Positions 34,738-45,000 are shown, numbered from the stretch's first letter. The stretch: 64,000 bases of DNA from Sorex araneus (GCF_027595985.1 NC_073305.1:167682172-167746171); one strand, 5' to 3'. The notes: a model not told the origin generated them from the sequence alone. Numbers and translations: made by a program.

Positions 34738-34973
34738 ACAGCACTGTCAGCACTGTCATCCTGTTGTTCAACAATTTGCTCGAGCGGGCACCAGTAATGT
34801 CTCCACTGTGAGACTTGTTGTTACTCTTTTTGGCATATCAAATTCGCCACAGGTAGCTTGCCAGGCTCTGCCATGCAGGAGGGATACTCTCGGTAGCTTG
34901 TTGGGCTCTCAGAGAGGGGTGGAGGTATCGAACCCGGGTAGGCCATGTGCAAGGCAAACACCCTACCCGCTAC
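34738..34973 (-). mobile_element. RTE-tailed SINE, head end cut off
   Basis: It runs from the tandem end (on plus gacagcactgtcagcactg) through the RTE-like block gctcgagcgggcaccagtaa to the B-box region tatcgaacccgggtaggcc, and stops at caccctacccgct. The first ~20 bases of the tRNA-like head are absent. The next bases (acttgataaaagctta) are foreign to the SINE. No TSD was found. Confidence 0.9.
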
Positions 34974-36055
34974 TTGATAAAAGCTTAGGCCTCTCTCCAC
35001 ATTATAACAGTGGGACTTTTGGCCTGAAGGAGACTCAAAGTCTGGTGACATATTTGGGGACCCAAGACAGGAGTGAATCATTAAATATCTCTGTGATGCC
35101 CTGAGCGTGTCTGTTAACCTGAGAGAAACAGCTGGACCTTGGTGACCGGATCTTGGCTTGAGGCTGAAGGAACAGCATGAGACCTCCGTACTTGTAGGCA
35201 GCTCCTTGGAGGTTCACAGGGCAGGGTGCAGGTTTCATTACCTTCATCATAATAGGGTCAACCATTCTAAGACTCCGAGGCTGAGCTGAGGGGTCCCTTG
35301 AGTGAGCTGTTGAAGGGGTGCTACTACTAGGAGCTGTCAAAATGACTGCATGCTGAGATGACACCTCGGGAAGGCAGAGAAATTGTTGCTTCCCTGGAGA
35401 AGTACAGTACAGAGTAACGAGCTAGGGCAGCTGCGGCTGGAGCTTTGCACCAAGATGAGAGGGGTACAAGGGAGAGCAGATGCCTAGTGAGGAGGGTGGA
35501 GAAGGTTGCAGCTTCCGGGCCTGAAAGAGGTGGGGGGAGAGAGAGAGAGATGTGAAGACAAGTGACCTAGCGCTGCTGCCAGAGGGCCAGGGGAGCTGTG
35601 AGGATGTCCAGACTCTTGAGAGACCAAGGGGAGCCTAAGAGCAGGGACTGGAGAGATAGGACAGCTGGGAGGGCCCAGGCCTTGCATGCAGCTGACCCGG
35701 ATTCTATCCCAGGGTCCCCATATGGCCTCACAGTGCTCTCCAGGAGTGATTCCTCAGCCCCTCAGCACAGAGCCTGCCTTGAGCCCCACTGGGGGTGGCC
35801 CCCAAACTAAAATACAATACAAAACCAAAAATATTCAAGAAAAATGACAGCACAGCTGCAGAGAGTGCCTGGAGAGAGAGAAGGGTTGGCTAGACTGTGG
35901 CCATTGGTGTTTTTGTAGCTCCAATAATCAGCGCTGACTCCTCCTACCCCTGTGTTTTGGCTGCTCCTGGACCCAAACTCCAGGGTTTGGAGCAGGATTT
36001 GTACAGCCAGGTGGTCGCAGAATCCCACAGACTCCCAGTAACTACATGGGTTTGC
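34974..36055. other. GC-richer unassigned block with an embedded SINE
   Basis: This block is clearly richer in G and C than its neighbours and has several frames of 67-109 codons on both strands. The longest, minus 35035-35364, reads MVDPIMMKVMKPAPCPVNLQ internally, and I recognise no domain in any of them. It lies between a truncated RTE-tailed SINE and a HAL1-like 3' end. Options are an ERV leader or internal remnant, the 5' region of the HAL1-like element, or a decayed retrocopy; the sequence alone does not decide. Confidence 0.4.
35640..35830 (+). mobile_element. A-tailed SINE
   Basis: Head agcagggactggagagatag, ttgcatgcagctgacccgg, ccccatatggcctcacagtg, and tail gtggcccccaaactaaaat followed by acaaaaccaaaaat. 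It sits inside the GC-richer block and is moderately diverged. Confidence 0.88.
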
Positions 36056-36059
36056 AAGC

Positions 36060-36905
36060 ATGAACGATATCAGACAAAATTCAGTGAAATAAACACCTCA
36101 CCAAGAATATGTTTTCCAGCTAGGTTATCATTCAGATTTGAAGGAACTGTACAGATCTTCATGGGAGGGAATTCATAACCTTGAAACCAGTTTTGCAGGA
36201 AGCATTTAAAAAGCTCCTTTAAAAGGACAAGGAAAACTTTGTGTTGTATGATATTGAATATCACTGTGATCCCATTGCTCATTGATTTGCTTGAGCGGGC
36301 ACCAGTAACGTCTCCATGGTGAGGCTTGTTGTTACTGTTTTTGGCGTATTGAATACGCCACGGGTAGCTTGCCAGGCTCTGCAGTGCAGGTGGGATACTC
36401 TTGGCAGCTTGCGGGGGTCTCCGAGAGGGGCAGCGAAACTGAACCCAGGTAGGCCGCATGCAAGGCAAACACCCTACCTGCTGTGCTATCGCTCCAGCCC
36501 TTCAAATATAATAGAGGGTTATATTTAGTGGTAAGTTCATAAAACCATTCTGCTCCTTCCCTTGTGGCACTCATTAATGGTGCATATGGTTGCCCGCTAC
36601 TAGATTAAGAAAGGTTAAAAACATAAAAAAAATAAACATTGCAAATTAACTCTTATTGACTGATTTTTCTAATTATTCCATTTTTTCCTTTAATATTTTT
36701 GTGCCAAATAATATAAAATAAATTTGTTATATGCCTGCCAAGGGGATCAGGTTGTGGAGGTACAAGGAAACCTGGGGATATTTGTCAACGGAAGGAGACA
36801 CTGTTGGTGGAATTGGTGTTGAAACACTGTATGCTTGAAACAACTCTATAATGAACAATTTTGTAAAACACATTGCTCAATAAGAATTCCTGAAAAAAAA
36901 AACAC
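36060..36905 (+). mobile_element. HAL1-like (half-L1) 3' part, split by a SINE
   Basis: 36060-36260 matches the end of the L1 ORF1 region (aacacctcaccaagaatatg, ccagttttgcaggaagcat). After the SINE it goes straight into a 3'UTR (ctactagattaagaaagg, aataatataaaataaatt, gcctgccaaggggatcagg, tgaaacaactctataatgaac) and an A-run (36892-36902). ORF2 is absent: ORF1 joins the 3'UTR directly, the defining trait of HAL1 elements, which rely on L1 for copying. It shares this layout with 46994-48829. 5'-truncated. Confidence 0.78.
36261..36500 (-). mobile_element. RTE-tailed SINE inside a HAL1-like element
   Basis: Full length on minus, from gggctggagcgatagcac at 36500 to caatgggatcacagtga at 36261. 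The two ggcaagcta blocks and gtgcccgctcaagcaaatc are intact. It splits the HAL1-like element, so it is younger than that copy. TSD not resolved. Confidence 0.93.
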
Positions 36906-37720
36906 TAAAATGTGATGTTACCCAGTCATTGATAAGATTAAGTAAGGGAATATTTCTGAGCTTCTTTCCAAAAATTGAAAGAGATATGATATTATTTAGC
37001 CACTTCTCCCCTGTTATTTTGGAAAAGTTGACTGTCTCTAGGCAGCTCAACTGTCCTAAGGAAGATATATTGAACCAAATTACCACTTTTACAACCTCCC
37101 CCGTCCCACCAACACACATTCCCCCTTCTTTTTGGTCTTGCCCCACCTAAATTTGAAGCAACTGCACAATGCTACTCATATGACTGATGAGAGTCCAAGG
37201 CACAGAATGGTTTTGGAAGTTCTTGAAAAATAGATAAGGCATGGTTTATAACTCTCATTATTTCAAAGAGCTCTTGAGACTACTCTAGAATAAACATTAA
37301 AGTTATTTGAGTGGGATCCAGCTCAACTTGTTCTAAATCTAAATGAAATTTTGGACTAAGCTCAATAAAATAATAAAGTGCTGTTTAGGTTCTCTTGATC
37401 CCCAGGGTATCAATCTCCCCTCAGGACTTTGGGTAGATTTGCTTATTTTGGACAGGATCTGTGTATTACTGCCTTATTATGCCAATTACCACAATTAAGC
37501 TCACTTGCACGTAGCTCTTATTACCATGTCAATTTAAACCATAATTTCTAATATTTACCTTTAAATGCTTTAAAGTTACTTTTAGAAATCTGATAGCTAT
37601 TTGCAAATAAATTATTCTCAATTTTAGAAGGAAACGTTAGTAACAAAAGTTTTACAATATTAGTTCATTTACTATGGCCTCACTTCCTATGGATCAAGAA
37701 AAGAATTTCCTTTTAAAACA
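36906..37720. other. Unique DNA, nothing recognised
   Basis: Complementary frames at 36877-37150 have no recognisable domain. No repeat landmark was seen. Confidence 0.55.
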
Positions 37721-37721
37721 A

Positions 37722-37785
37722 AACCAGAGAACAGGGAGATAGCTCAAAAGGCTGGAACACATGCTTGGTTAATAAAGAAGACTAA
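37722..37785 (+). mobile_element. Possible SINE head fragment
   Basis: ccagagaacagggagatagctcaaaaggctggaacacatgcttgg resembles the tRNA-like head with an A-box-like tagctcaaaagg. The body and tail are missing, so this call is tentative. Confidence 0.4.
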
Positions 37786-38155
37786 GATTTAAAGTAAAAC
37801 AAGTCATTAGCTGTTGCTTGTTACTTCTTGATAGGCTTATATTTTTACTTTAAATACAGGGAAACTCATTAACACTGTCCTTAAGAGCAACTGTGAAGGT
37901 ATGGTCAGGAGTGTATCAAAAGAGGTGAATGTGGTGTTTCAAATTTTCAGTTTCAAAAGCACATTAAACTGCTACAGATGAGATATATAGCCTTAAAATG
38001 TACAATTACTCATATTTTGTCTACATAGATTGAATTGAAAACAAGTATAAATTATTTTTATATGAAATTCAAATAAAAATTTTTAATTCAAACTACAATT
38101 GATAAATAAACTCTTTGACCCTATTGCCTATCAAATGCCTCTTGAATAAAATGAG
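37786..38155. other. Unique DNA, nothing recognised
   Basis: No gene or repeat signature. Confidence 0.5.
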
Positions 38156-38157
38156 AG

Positions 38158-38338
38158 GGTTTTTTTTTTTTTAACTTTTTCTGTGTCGGTCTCAGCTGCC
38201 AATGCATAGGGCTTATTCCTAGGTCTATGCAGAAAATCATTCATGGAAGACCTCTGAAGAAATCACCCGTGGTTGTGGGGACTGGACCAGGTCTGGCTGC
38301 TAACATATCAATACCTTAACCCTTCTACTATCTCCCTG
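38158..38338 (-). mobile_element. Old A-tailed SINE
   Basis: A T-run (38160-38173, the tail) is followed on plus by gtctcagctgccaatgcata, gcttattcctaggtctatgc and gactggaccaggtctggctg. Heavily diverged. Confidence 0.65.
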
Positions 38339-38569
38339 TTCTCATAAAAATGAGGCTATTTCTTAAAGGTAAAAAAAAAAACCATAGGTTAACATGTTAA
38401 GAACTTACTTTTCAAAAAAATATTGTGTCTTTGCTTTTATTATGGTATACATGATACACAATCACAAACTTTGCATCGTGGTTTTATTTTTTCTCTTTTT
38501 ATTATTTTTTTTGTTTCTTCTTTTTGGATCATGATTTTAGTTTCAAGGGCTAAATTAAAATGTCTACAA

Positions 38570-38745
38570 CAGGAACCAGAGAGATAGTACAGTAGGCAGG
38601 GTACTTGCCATGCACAAAATTGACATGGGTTCAATCCCAGGGGGCACCCTATATGGCTCTGCAAACCCACCAGGTGTTATTACTACATGCAGAGCCAGGG
38701 GTAAGTCCTGAGCACCAGATACTGTGGTCCCAAAACAAGCTAACC
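38570..38745 (+). mobile_element. Old A-tailed SINE
   Basis: ggaaccagagagatagtaca, ttgacatgggttcaatcccag and gagccaggggtaagtcctgag follow in order, ending in ggtcccaaaacaagc. It lies tail to tail with the next SINE. Confidence 0.85.
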
Positions 38746-38747
38746 AA

Positions 38748-38894
38748 TTTTTTTTTCCTTTTTGGGTCACACCTGGTGATGCTCAGGAATCACTCCTGGC
38801 AGTGTTCAAGGGACCATATGGGATGCTGGGAATCGAACCTGGGTCAGCCACGTGCAAGGCAAATGCCCTACCCGCTGTGCTATCACTCCAGGCC
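38748..38894 (-). mobile_element. A-tailed SINE, young
   Basis: Near-consensus on minus, from ggcctggagtgatagcac at 38894 to a poly(A) tail (T-run 38748-38757 on plus). About 20 bases of the body are deleted (one of the two actcctgg blocks). With the preceding plus-strand copy it forms an inverted pair. Confidence 0.93.
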
Positions 38895-39009
38895 ACTCAC
38901 ACCTACTGCTTGCTAATTTTAGTGTTGTATTAAGATTCTTGTCTGATAAATGATAATGATTCAGAAAACCTCTAACTTATTTACTTACTTTGGTGTGGAC
39001 AGAGCTCAA

Positions 39010-39013
<4 letters not shown>

Positions 39014-39071
<58 letters not shown>

Positions 39072-39076
39072 CCTCT
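39014..39076 (+). repeat. (TC)n microsatellite
   Basis: An uninterrupted TC run of about 50 bases, followed by ccctccctc. It borders the old L1-type 3' end on minus, consistent with growth from a purine-rich tail on that strand. Confidence 0.97.
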
Positions 39077-39087
39077 TTGATCATCCT

Positions 39088-39470
39088 TGTTAAATTTTGT
39101 TTTTTTGTTACGACACTATGATTTACAAAGTTACTCATCATTGAGTTTCAGGCGCACTGTCCCAGCACCCATCCAATCAACCACCTGTATGTGATTCCCT
39201 CCACCAGTGTCCCCAGCCCTCACCCACAGCTTGCCTTCTTGACAGGCACTTTACCATTTGGTTGTTGGAGTTTGAAAATTTCCTGCTTTCAGTGTTGTTG
39301 ACTCTGCAGTTGGATATATAGCTATGTCTCTACCTCACTACACTAGTGATGTACCCAGAACCTTGATTTTTGACCTTTGTTACTTTCTGTCCACTTCTTG
39401 CTACCCCTCTCAATTTCTTTCCCTCTCTGTCATTCTCCTTAGTATTTCTGATGCCAAGGGTTATTGAATT
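39088..39470 (-). mobile_element. L1/HAL1-type 3' end
   Basis: On minus the right part reads as an L1-type 3'UTR: gggctggggacactggtgg, atgggtgctgggacagtg, tgaaactcaatgatgag and gtaactttgtaaatcatag, then an A-rich end near 39088. This repeats the layout of the L1 ends at 43620-43750 and 48650-48790. The upstream part (39300-39470) is less certain. Confidence 0.65.
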
Positions 39471-40615
39471 ATGCTCCCTTTAATATCTTGCACTTAATAA
39501 AAATAAAACTGATAGACTAAATTTATGTGTGGTATTTATCTATTTTATAAATATGCCATTTCATTTAATGTAAAATAGTGTGATAAAATATAATAACTTC
39601 GAAAGGTTTTAGGAAGAAAAATTACATTGACTAGTCCATATTCAAATATCTTTAATCTCTGGCTTAATAAAATAGAGAGGAGTTCTCATTACTATTTCGC
39701 ATATTTCATTAATCATCAGTGCATGAGTTAATCATTCACGATTTATCTTCTGAAACTACACCCTGTATATTAAGAGAAGACTGGATGTAAAAAGCATGTA
39801 TTGTTTGTGATTTATTGTTTATTATTACCACCGTTGTCATCACCATCATTACTATTAGTTGGGTTCACTTCTAAGATCCCTTGATAGGACTGAGGCTCCT
39901 AATAGCCTTCTGAGTCACATTTTGAGTCCATTGACCTAAATATGCTGAGGCAAAATATATTTGCACAGAAATTCATTTAATATGATTAACAGAATTTATT
40001 TTCTGTTCTGTTTTGTATACGAATTTTCCTTGAGGCAAATAAGCCACTCACATTACTTGTTCTATTTTTTATTTACTCATCTGTGTTTGTTTTTCAGAAG
40101 CTAGACCAAGTTGCTGGAGATAAAAAAAAAATTAAGATGATTAAGATATTGTACTCAATGAACACAGCATAAATTTTGATCTCACTGTAACCATATATAA
40201 ATGAGTGCCAGAAAATAGTCAGAAAATGTTCAGGTTCTATTTACAGAGAAAGTAATTATACAAGTAAAATATAGGTAGAATACAGGGGTCTAATTGTCAC
40301 GTAGCTGAGGTCATTCATGGTTTCCTCCTTTGTCACTCACTACTCACTCATGAATCTTCTGCACAAGCATTACAGTGATGTGGCAGAGAGAAGGAATGGC
40401 TGCTGTTAGTTGGCTATATCATCTGTCTGTATGTTGGGGTGTTCAATGTGGCCTCTAGTAACCCTTAATATTTAAATTAAATTGTGTTAATAGCTATAAC
40501 CACCCTCATAAATTATGTGCTTTTGGGGGGACTTTTATTTCCGTCTTTGAATATTACTGTGTTGCTCATTCTAGACCTATCTCACTTAATCAACTTTAAC
40601 TTAATCAACTTTAAC
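39471..40615. other. AT-rich unique DNA, nothing recognised
   Basis: No gene, SINE or LINE landmark was recognised. Confidence 0.6.
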
Positions 40616-40616
40616 C

Positions 40617-40772
40617 CTCCTCCCCCCTCCCTCCCTCCCTCCCTCCCTCCCTTCCTTCCTTCCTTCCTTCCTTCCTTCCTTCCTTCCTTCCTTCCTTCCT
40701 TCCTTCCTTCCTTCCTTCCTTCCTTCCTTCCTTCCTTCTCTCCTTCCTTCCTCCCTTCCTTCCTTTCTTCCT
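40617..40772 (+). repeat. (CCTT)n / (CCCT)n microsatellite
   Basis: ccctccctcc units pass into a long pure ccttcctt run (about 40650-40738), then degenerate. The 98-codon Pro/Ser/Leu frames on both strands are artefacts. Confidence 0.97.
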
Positions 40773-40862
40773 CAATCTGAATCCTATGAATATTTCCCCT
40801 TTGATATCTGTACACTATTAGGATGCATATTGGAGAATGCTTCCTATTAAAAGAGAAAGGGG

Positions 40863-41037
40863 GTGGGTGCAATAGCACAGTAGGTAGTTCATTTGCTTTG
40901 CACGCAGCTGACGTGGCTCAATCCCTGGCATCCCATATGGTCCCCCGAGCACCGTTAGGAGTCATTCTTGAGTGCAGAGTCAGGAGTAACCTCTGAGCAT
41001 TGTTGGGTGTGACCCAAAAAGAAAATACGTAAGTAAG

Positions 41038-41097
<60 letters not shown>

Positions 41098-41106
41098 CAG
41101 ATAGAT
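40863..41106 (+). mobile_element. A-tailed SINE whose tail is a GATA microsatellite, 10-bp TSD
   Basis: Head tgggtgcaatagcacagtag, body catcccatatggtcccccg and tail tgacccaaaaagaaaatac are followed by taagtaagtagatagatag and a pure GATA run to 41106. Direct repeats gagaaagggg at 40853-40862 and 41107-41116 enclose SINE and microsatellite together, so the microsatellite is the SINE's own expanded tail rather than a separate locus. Confidence 0.92.
41037..41106 (+). repeat. (GATA)n microsatellite
   Basis: About 17 tandem gata units with one gaca near the end. The Ile-Tyr-Leu-Ser repeats in the minus-strand frames come from this run. Confidence 0.97.
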
Positions 41107-41233
41107 GAGAAAGGGGTTATTTTTCTTGATTCTAGTGTTCTGTATCTTGCTTCGAGTTCCTGTGCTACAAGAAGCATCTGACATATGCATCAACACTCAC
41201 ATTCCCAGTGACAACCACTCATAGGATTTCTTC

Positions 41234-41545
41234 TTTTTTTTTTTTTCAAGCAACTTAATGAACAACTTCACAGTTTGTTTGATCAGCACATCAGGGGACA
41301 CTTCTTAGCAAGTTCTGTCATCACTCCAAAGTAATTTCAGCCTGATACCCTATCCAGTTTCCTGGTGCGTTTCAATAGCCCTTCCTTGAGCAGTTTTCTC
41401 TTTATCACCTTGAAGAAGATTTTCACAATCCAGTGGTCCCCAGCCTCATTTTTCTCAGTAATTCTTTTCATAATCATAAACAGCAGCCTTTGCAGGGTGG
41501 TGTTTTTCTTATTATGTTCTTTAGTTGTGTATTCTATCTCAGCCC
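41234..41545 (-). pseudogene. Possible processed retrocopy with poly(A) tail
   Basis: A T-run (41234-41247, plus) looks like a poly(A) tail on minus. Minus-strand DNA before it has an open stretch of about 65 codons containing MKRITEKNEAGDHWIVKIFF, then a stop and a 3'UTR-like end. I do not recognise the protein, and neither a TSD nor an AATAAA was found. It could also be an unrelated L1-mobilised transcript. Confidence 0.3.
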
Positions 41546-42280
41546 GAGAGTTTTACTATATATACTTTATTACTTTATCATCTAGAGTTTAATCATAGTA
41601 CCTAATAGTTTTTTCCTATGTATGGCGATTAATAATTTTTATTAAAGTGTTATTTTTAAATTACTGGTACATTTTCCATCTTCTATTTTTTGAATCTATA
41701 GACTAAATTTGTTCTCCAGTATAAATAAGTCTATGCATAGACTATCCACATTCACTTTCCATATTATGATAAAGGTTAAAGCTAAATTAACTGCTAAACA
41801 GTTTGCCCCTTGAACAGATTTACTTCTCAGTATCTGTCTTCAGAACTATCTCAAAAACTAGCACAGTAGACATTGATTTTATATATGGGTCCATATGACA
41901 AATTAAACAAATCACCTCCAAATGGGTCAAATTTAGGTTTTAATTATTTCATCAGTTCATCATAAATGACACCTGCAGTGCATTAGTATGTGTTGAATGA
42001 GAGGTATTGATATAAAAGTTTGAAGTGATATAATCCTTAGGCCAATAGCTTATGTTGATTTTCCTCTTTATGTATTAGAGGAAAATACTCTTAAGCATTT
42101 TTGAGAAGTTACATGTCTATTTTTATATTGTCACTATTGGGCCTAAAATGGTCATTAGATGAACTGTCTACCAAATTAATGAGAATAAGATCTATTTTTA
42201 AAAAATGTGAACAGTTCTTTGTCTTAGGAATACATAGCTTTGCTCCAGATCAATATGAGATTTTTTTCCTTTCTTTTTTA
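41546..42280. other. AT-rich unique DNA, nothing recognised
   Basis: No gene or repeat landmark seen. Confidence 0.55.
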
Positions 42281-42283
42281 TTT

Positions 42284-42490
42284 ATTTATTTTTTTTTGGT
42301 TTTGGGCCATACCTAACAATGCTCAGGGGATATTCCTGACTGTACTTCCTAATAATTCTTGAAGGTGATTAAGAGACTGTGTGGGAGGTGGGAATGACAA
42401 GAGCAGTGAGAGAGTGAAACCACCCCCTCCATATACCCTGAGAATAACAGGATGTAATACCCCCAAAACAAACAAACAAACAAACAACAT
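42284..42490 (-). mobile_element. SINE fragment(s), rearranged, with an AAAC run
   Basis: The first part (42284-42345) reads on plus tttggttttgggccataccta and aatgctcaggggatattcct, the tail half of a minus-strand SINE. After about 42370 the match is lost. Near 42440-42486 a plus-type tail (taatacccccaaaac then four aaac units) appears, perhaps a second, opposite copy. Confidence 0.55.
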
Positions 42491-42694
42491 AATTTTATTT
42501 CAAATTTCAGATCACCACACCTGCTCTGTTAAGATCATCATTTTTAGCATTATTTGGCTAAACTAAGATCTCAACCTTCTTCGAAAGTCTGTCATTCATA
42601 CAAATTAATCCTGTCCCTTGTCTACAGTTTTATGTGTCCTCCAGGTGTGTAAATTGAATTTATAAATGCAGGCAAGAAAGTTGGAGGATTTTTT

Positions 42695-43333
42695 TTCAGT
42701 CTCGGGCCGGGGCCGGTGCCGGCTCGAGCTCCGCTGAGATTCGACCCGGGTGGCCATGCCTTTACACAGCCGCTTGGCTGCTGAACGACTAGGATCCAGA
42801 GCCAGCTATATTACTTGGGGTCCCAGCGAGTGCTTGCAGCCATGTCTCCAGACTGTGAACTAAGCTTTTGCTCCATGCTGCTCCAAGAAGGGAAAAGACG
42901 CAATTTCCAACTTAAATATTCCTGGACTTAATTACTAAAATACATAAATCCTAAATTGCGCGGCCGCTACCGTGGCCACTCGACTTTATATCTCTTCATT
43001 CTCATTAGTGTAAAACTAATTATCAAATGTTTCCTTGTCAATAGGGCCGTATTCTTGGGTGATAAACTCCAACAAGAATAGTGAGTTCTGTGTTGAAATT
43101 CCAACAACAATAGTGAGTTTTGTGTCAAAATATGGAATGTAATCAAGGTAAAGAGAAGAGGAAGTGAAATTTATCAGTTATGCAGGGGGGTTGGGCGGTT
43201 GGGGGGTGGGGGGTGGAAGGTATACTGTTTTTTTTTTTTGGTGGTGGAATATGGGCACTGGTGAAAGGATGGGTGTTTGAGCATTGTATAACTGACACAT
43301 GGTGATTCGAAAAAATAAATTTAAAAAAAAAGA
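42695..43333 (+). mobile_element. CpG-rich composite retroelement with L1-like 3' end, 16-bp TSD
   Basis: Perfect direct repeats agttggaggatttttt at 42679-42694 and 43334-43349 bracket 639 bp ending in aaataaatttaaaaaaaaag, so this is an L1-type retrotransposition event. The 3' third (about 43180-43320) matches the L1 3'UTR at 52520-52690 (minus): gaatatgggcactggtgaaa, ggatgggtgtttgagc, attgtataactg. The 5' part does not match L1 here. It is CpG-dense (cgggccggggccggtgccgg at 42704), has a NotI-type gcggccgc near 42960 and an imperfect ~37-bp tandem duplication (about 43063-43136). No long frame exists, so it is non-autonomous. Surviving CpGs in AT-rich surroundings imply a recent insertion. 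Confidence 0.85.
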
Positions 43334-43439
43334 AGTTGGAGGATTTTTTATTTGGATTTAAAATAATGATCAATAAACATTATGGTAAAGATAGTTGGAA
43401 ATGATCACTCTGGAAAGAACTGTGTGCTTAAAAGAGTTA

Positions 43440-43547
43440 CATGATAACCTCTCAGTATCTGTATTGCAAACCCTCAAAGAGAATAGAAATAAAGAATAAA
43501 GAGACAATCAGGGAGAGATAGAAAGAGATAAAGACAGAGACAGAGAC

Positions 43548-43595
<48 letters not shown>

Positions 43596-43755
43596 TGCCT
43601 GCCATGGGCACAGTTTGGAGGGGCGGGTGGGGGGGGAGTGGGAACACTAGTGCTGGGAAATGTGCAATAATGGAGGGACGGGTGTTGGAATATTGCATGA
43701 TTGAAACTCCACCACAAACAGCTTTGTAACTCTGTATCTCACAAATTTTTTTTAA
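43440..43755 (+). mobile_element. L1 3'-UTR fragment with expanded GA repeat
   Basis: Starts with ctcagtatctgtattgcaaa, as does the fragment at 4850, and ends with gtgttggaatattgcatg, agctttgtaactctgtatct and an A-rich end with a T-run. Between them the GA motif has expanded (43517-43589). ORF2 is absent because of 5' truncation. Confidence 0.75.
43517..43590 (+). repeat. (GA)n / (GACA)n microsatellite
   Basis: gacagagacaga units pass into a pure ga run (about 43554-43589). The Ser/Leu-rich minus-strand frames are artefacts. Confidence 0.95.
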
Positions 43756-44368
43756 AAAATCATCAATGACTCCAAATTGTTGATTAGAAGCATCGAGATT
43801 ATTATTTTATCTCTAAGTTAATCAATGGCACTTAAAATAGCAAATTAATTCTACATTTTTCTACATTAATTACATTCTACATTAATTCTCCTAGTTACTG
43901 TTTTCTTGTACATCTCAAAAGCATATTTTAAAAGCTATCAGTGTGCCTCATTTCATTTGTTCCCTTTCCACAGTAGCTAAAGACACAAGTCAGCAATTTT
44001 CTCTTATAGAATGCCAGAGACAGGATATGCTCCACTTATAAGCAGAGATACAATCCTTGTTTTTTTTTCCTGACAAGTTTACAATCCACCTGCAGAATAC
44101 CATTCACAGAGTCTGCCTTTTATAATCATTTCTCTTATCAGTTGAGTTAATAATTGAGGCATATTCTCAGAGGAAGTAATTTCAGGAAATAGTGAAATGA
44201 AACAAAACCAGGAGCAAGTCTCAAATAAAGATTATTCAGCATTTTTACATGGGTCTCTGAAGCACAATCCTTTTGTAAGTTAGCTGGATTTATATTCTCT
44301 TGTGTTTGTCAGTCTAGTAAGAGAAGAGAAGGGGTCTTGGGGTGGGGAAAATAATAAAATAGAATAAG
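43756..44368. other. Unique DNA, nothing recognised
   Basis: No gene or repeat landmark was seen. Confidence 0.55.
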
Positions 44369-44369
44369 G

Positions 44370-44545
44370 CTTTTTTTCTTCTTTTTTTCTGTTGTTTCTG
44401 TACTGTGCCAGCATATACTCCTGGCTTTGTGCTCAGGAGTTTCTCCTGGTGTAGTTGGGGGGCAAAATGGGGTGCTAGGGGTCAAATCAGGGTCAACCAC
44501 ATGCAATAAAAATGCCCTCTGGGTTGCACTATGGCTTTGGCCTAA
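44370..44545 (-). mobile_element. Old A-tailed SINE
   Basis: Plus-strand order: T-run, tactcctggctttgtgctc, aggagtttctcctggtgtag, gggtcaaatcagggtcaacc, and gcactatggctttggcct. The tail-side gtcacaccc block is lost. Confidence 0.85.
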
Positions 44546-44960
44546 GGGGTTATATGTTTAGGAAATCCTTTACAGATACAGTGCAGGGCCCCATTTATAT
44601 TTGAATCTCAGATCATGAGAAATATTAACATCTTATATAGTACATGAGTACAATGTGCTTATAATGAATATATGTTATTTATCTGAAGATCAAACCAGTG
44701 AATACCTCGTTTTTAGTTGCTCCATCTCTAACTAGGCTGGGCCACTCTCATTTGGTGAAGGACAGTTTGAGAAGGAAGCAGCTGTGAGGCATTAACTTCT
44801 CTGACACTCACAGCAGGCTCCTGCTCTGGCTACTTAGGGAAAGAGAGCAAGAAACCAACACCTTCCAAACAATGTGCTTTTAAATTTTGTTAAGAGTAGT
44901 TTAAAAGGGTCTAACCCCTACTTCAGAACTTTGTAGATATGTTATTTATACATAGAGGAG
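44546..44960. other. Unique DNA, nothing recognised
   Basis: No gene or repeat landmark was seen. Confidence 0.55.
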
Positions 44961-44962
44961 GG

Positions 44963-44968
44963 GTATGT

Positions 44969-45000
<32 letters not shown>

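Noticed and set aside
35035-35364. Host exon in the GC-richer block
   Set aside because: The frame is open, but I recognise no protein and see no convincing splice sites; kept as an unassigned block.
40484-40878. 98-codon Pro-Ser and Lys-Glu-Gly frames
   Set aside because: Products of the CCTT microsatellite.
41037-41106. CRISPR-like tandem array
   Set aside because: Four-base units with no spacers: a microsatellite in a mammalian genome.
40918-41196. 92-codon frame with repeated Ile-Tyr-Leu-Ser
   Set aside because: The repeat is the GATA microsatellite read on minus, joined to a SINE.
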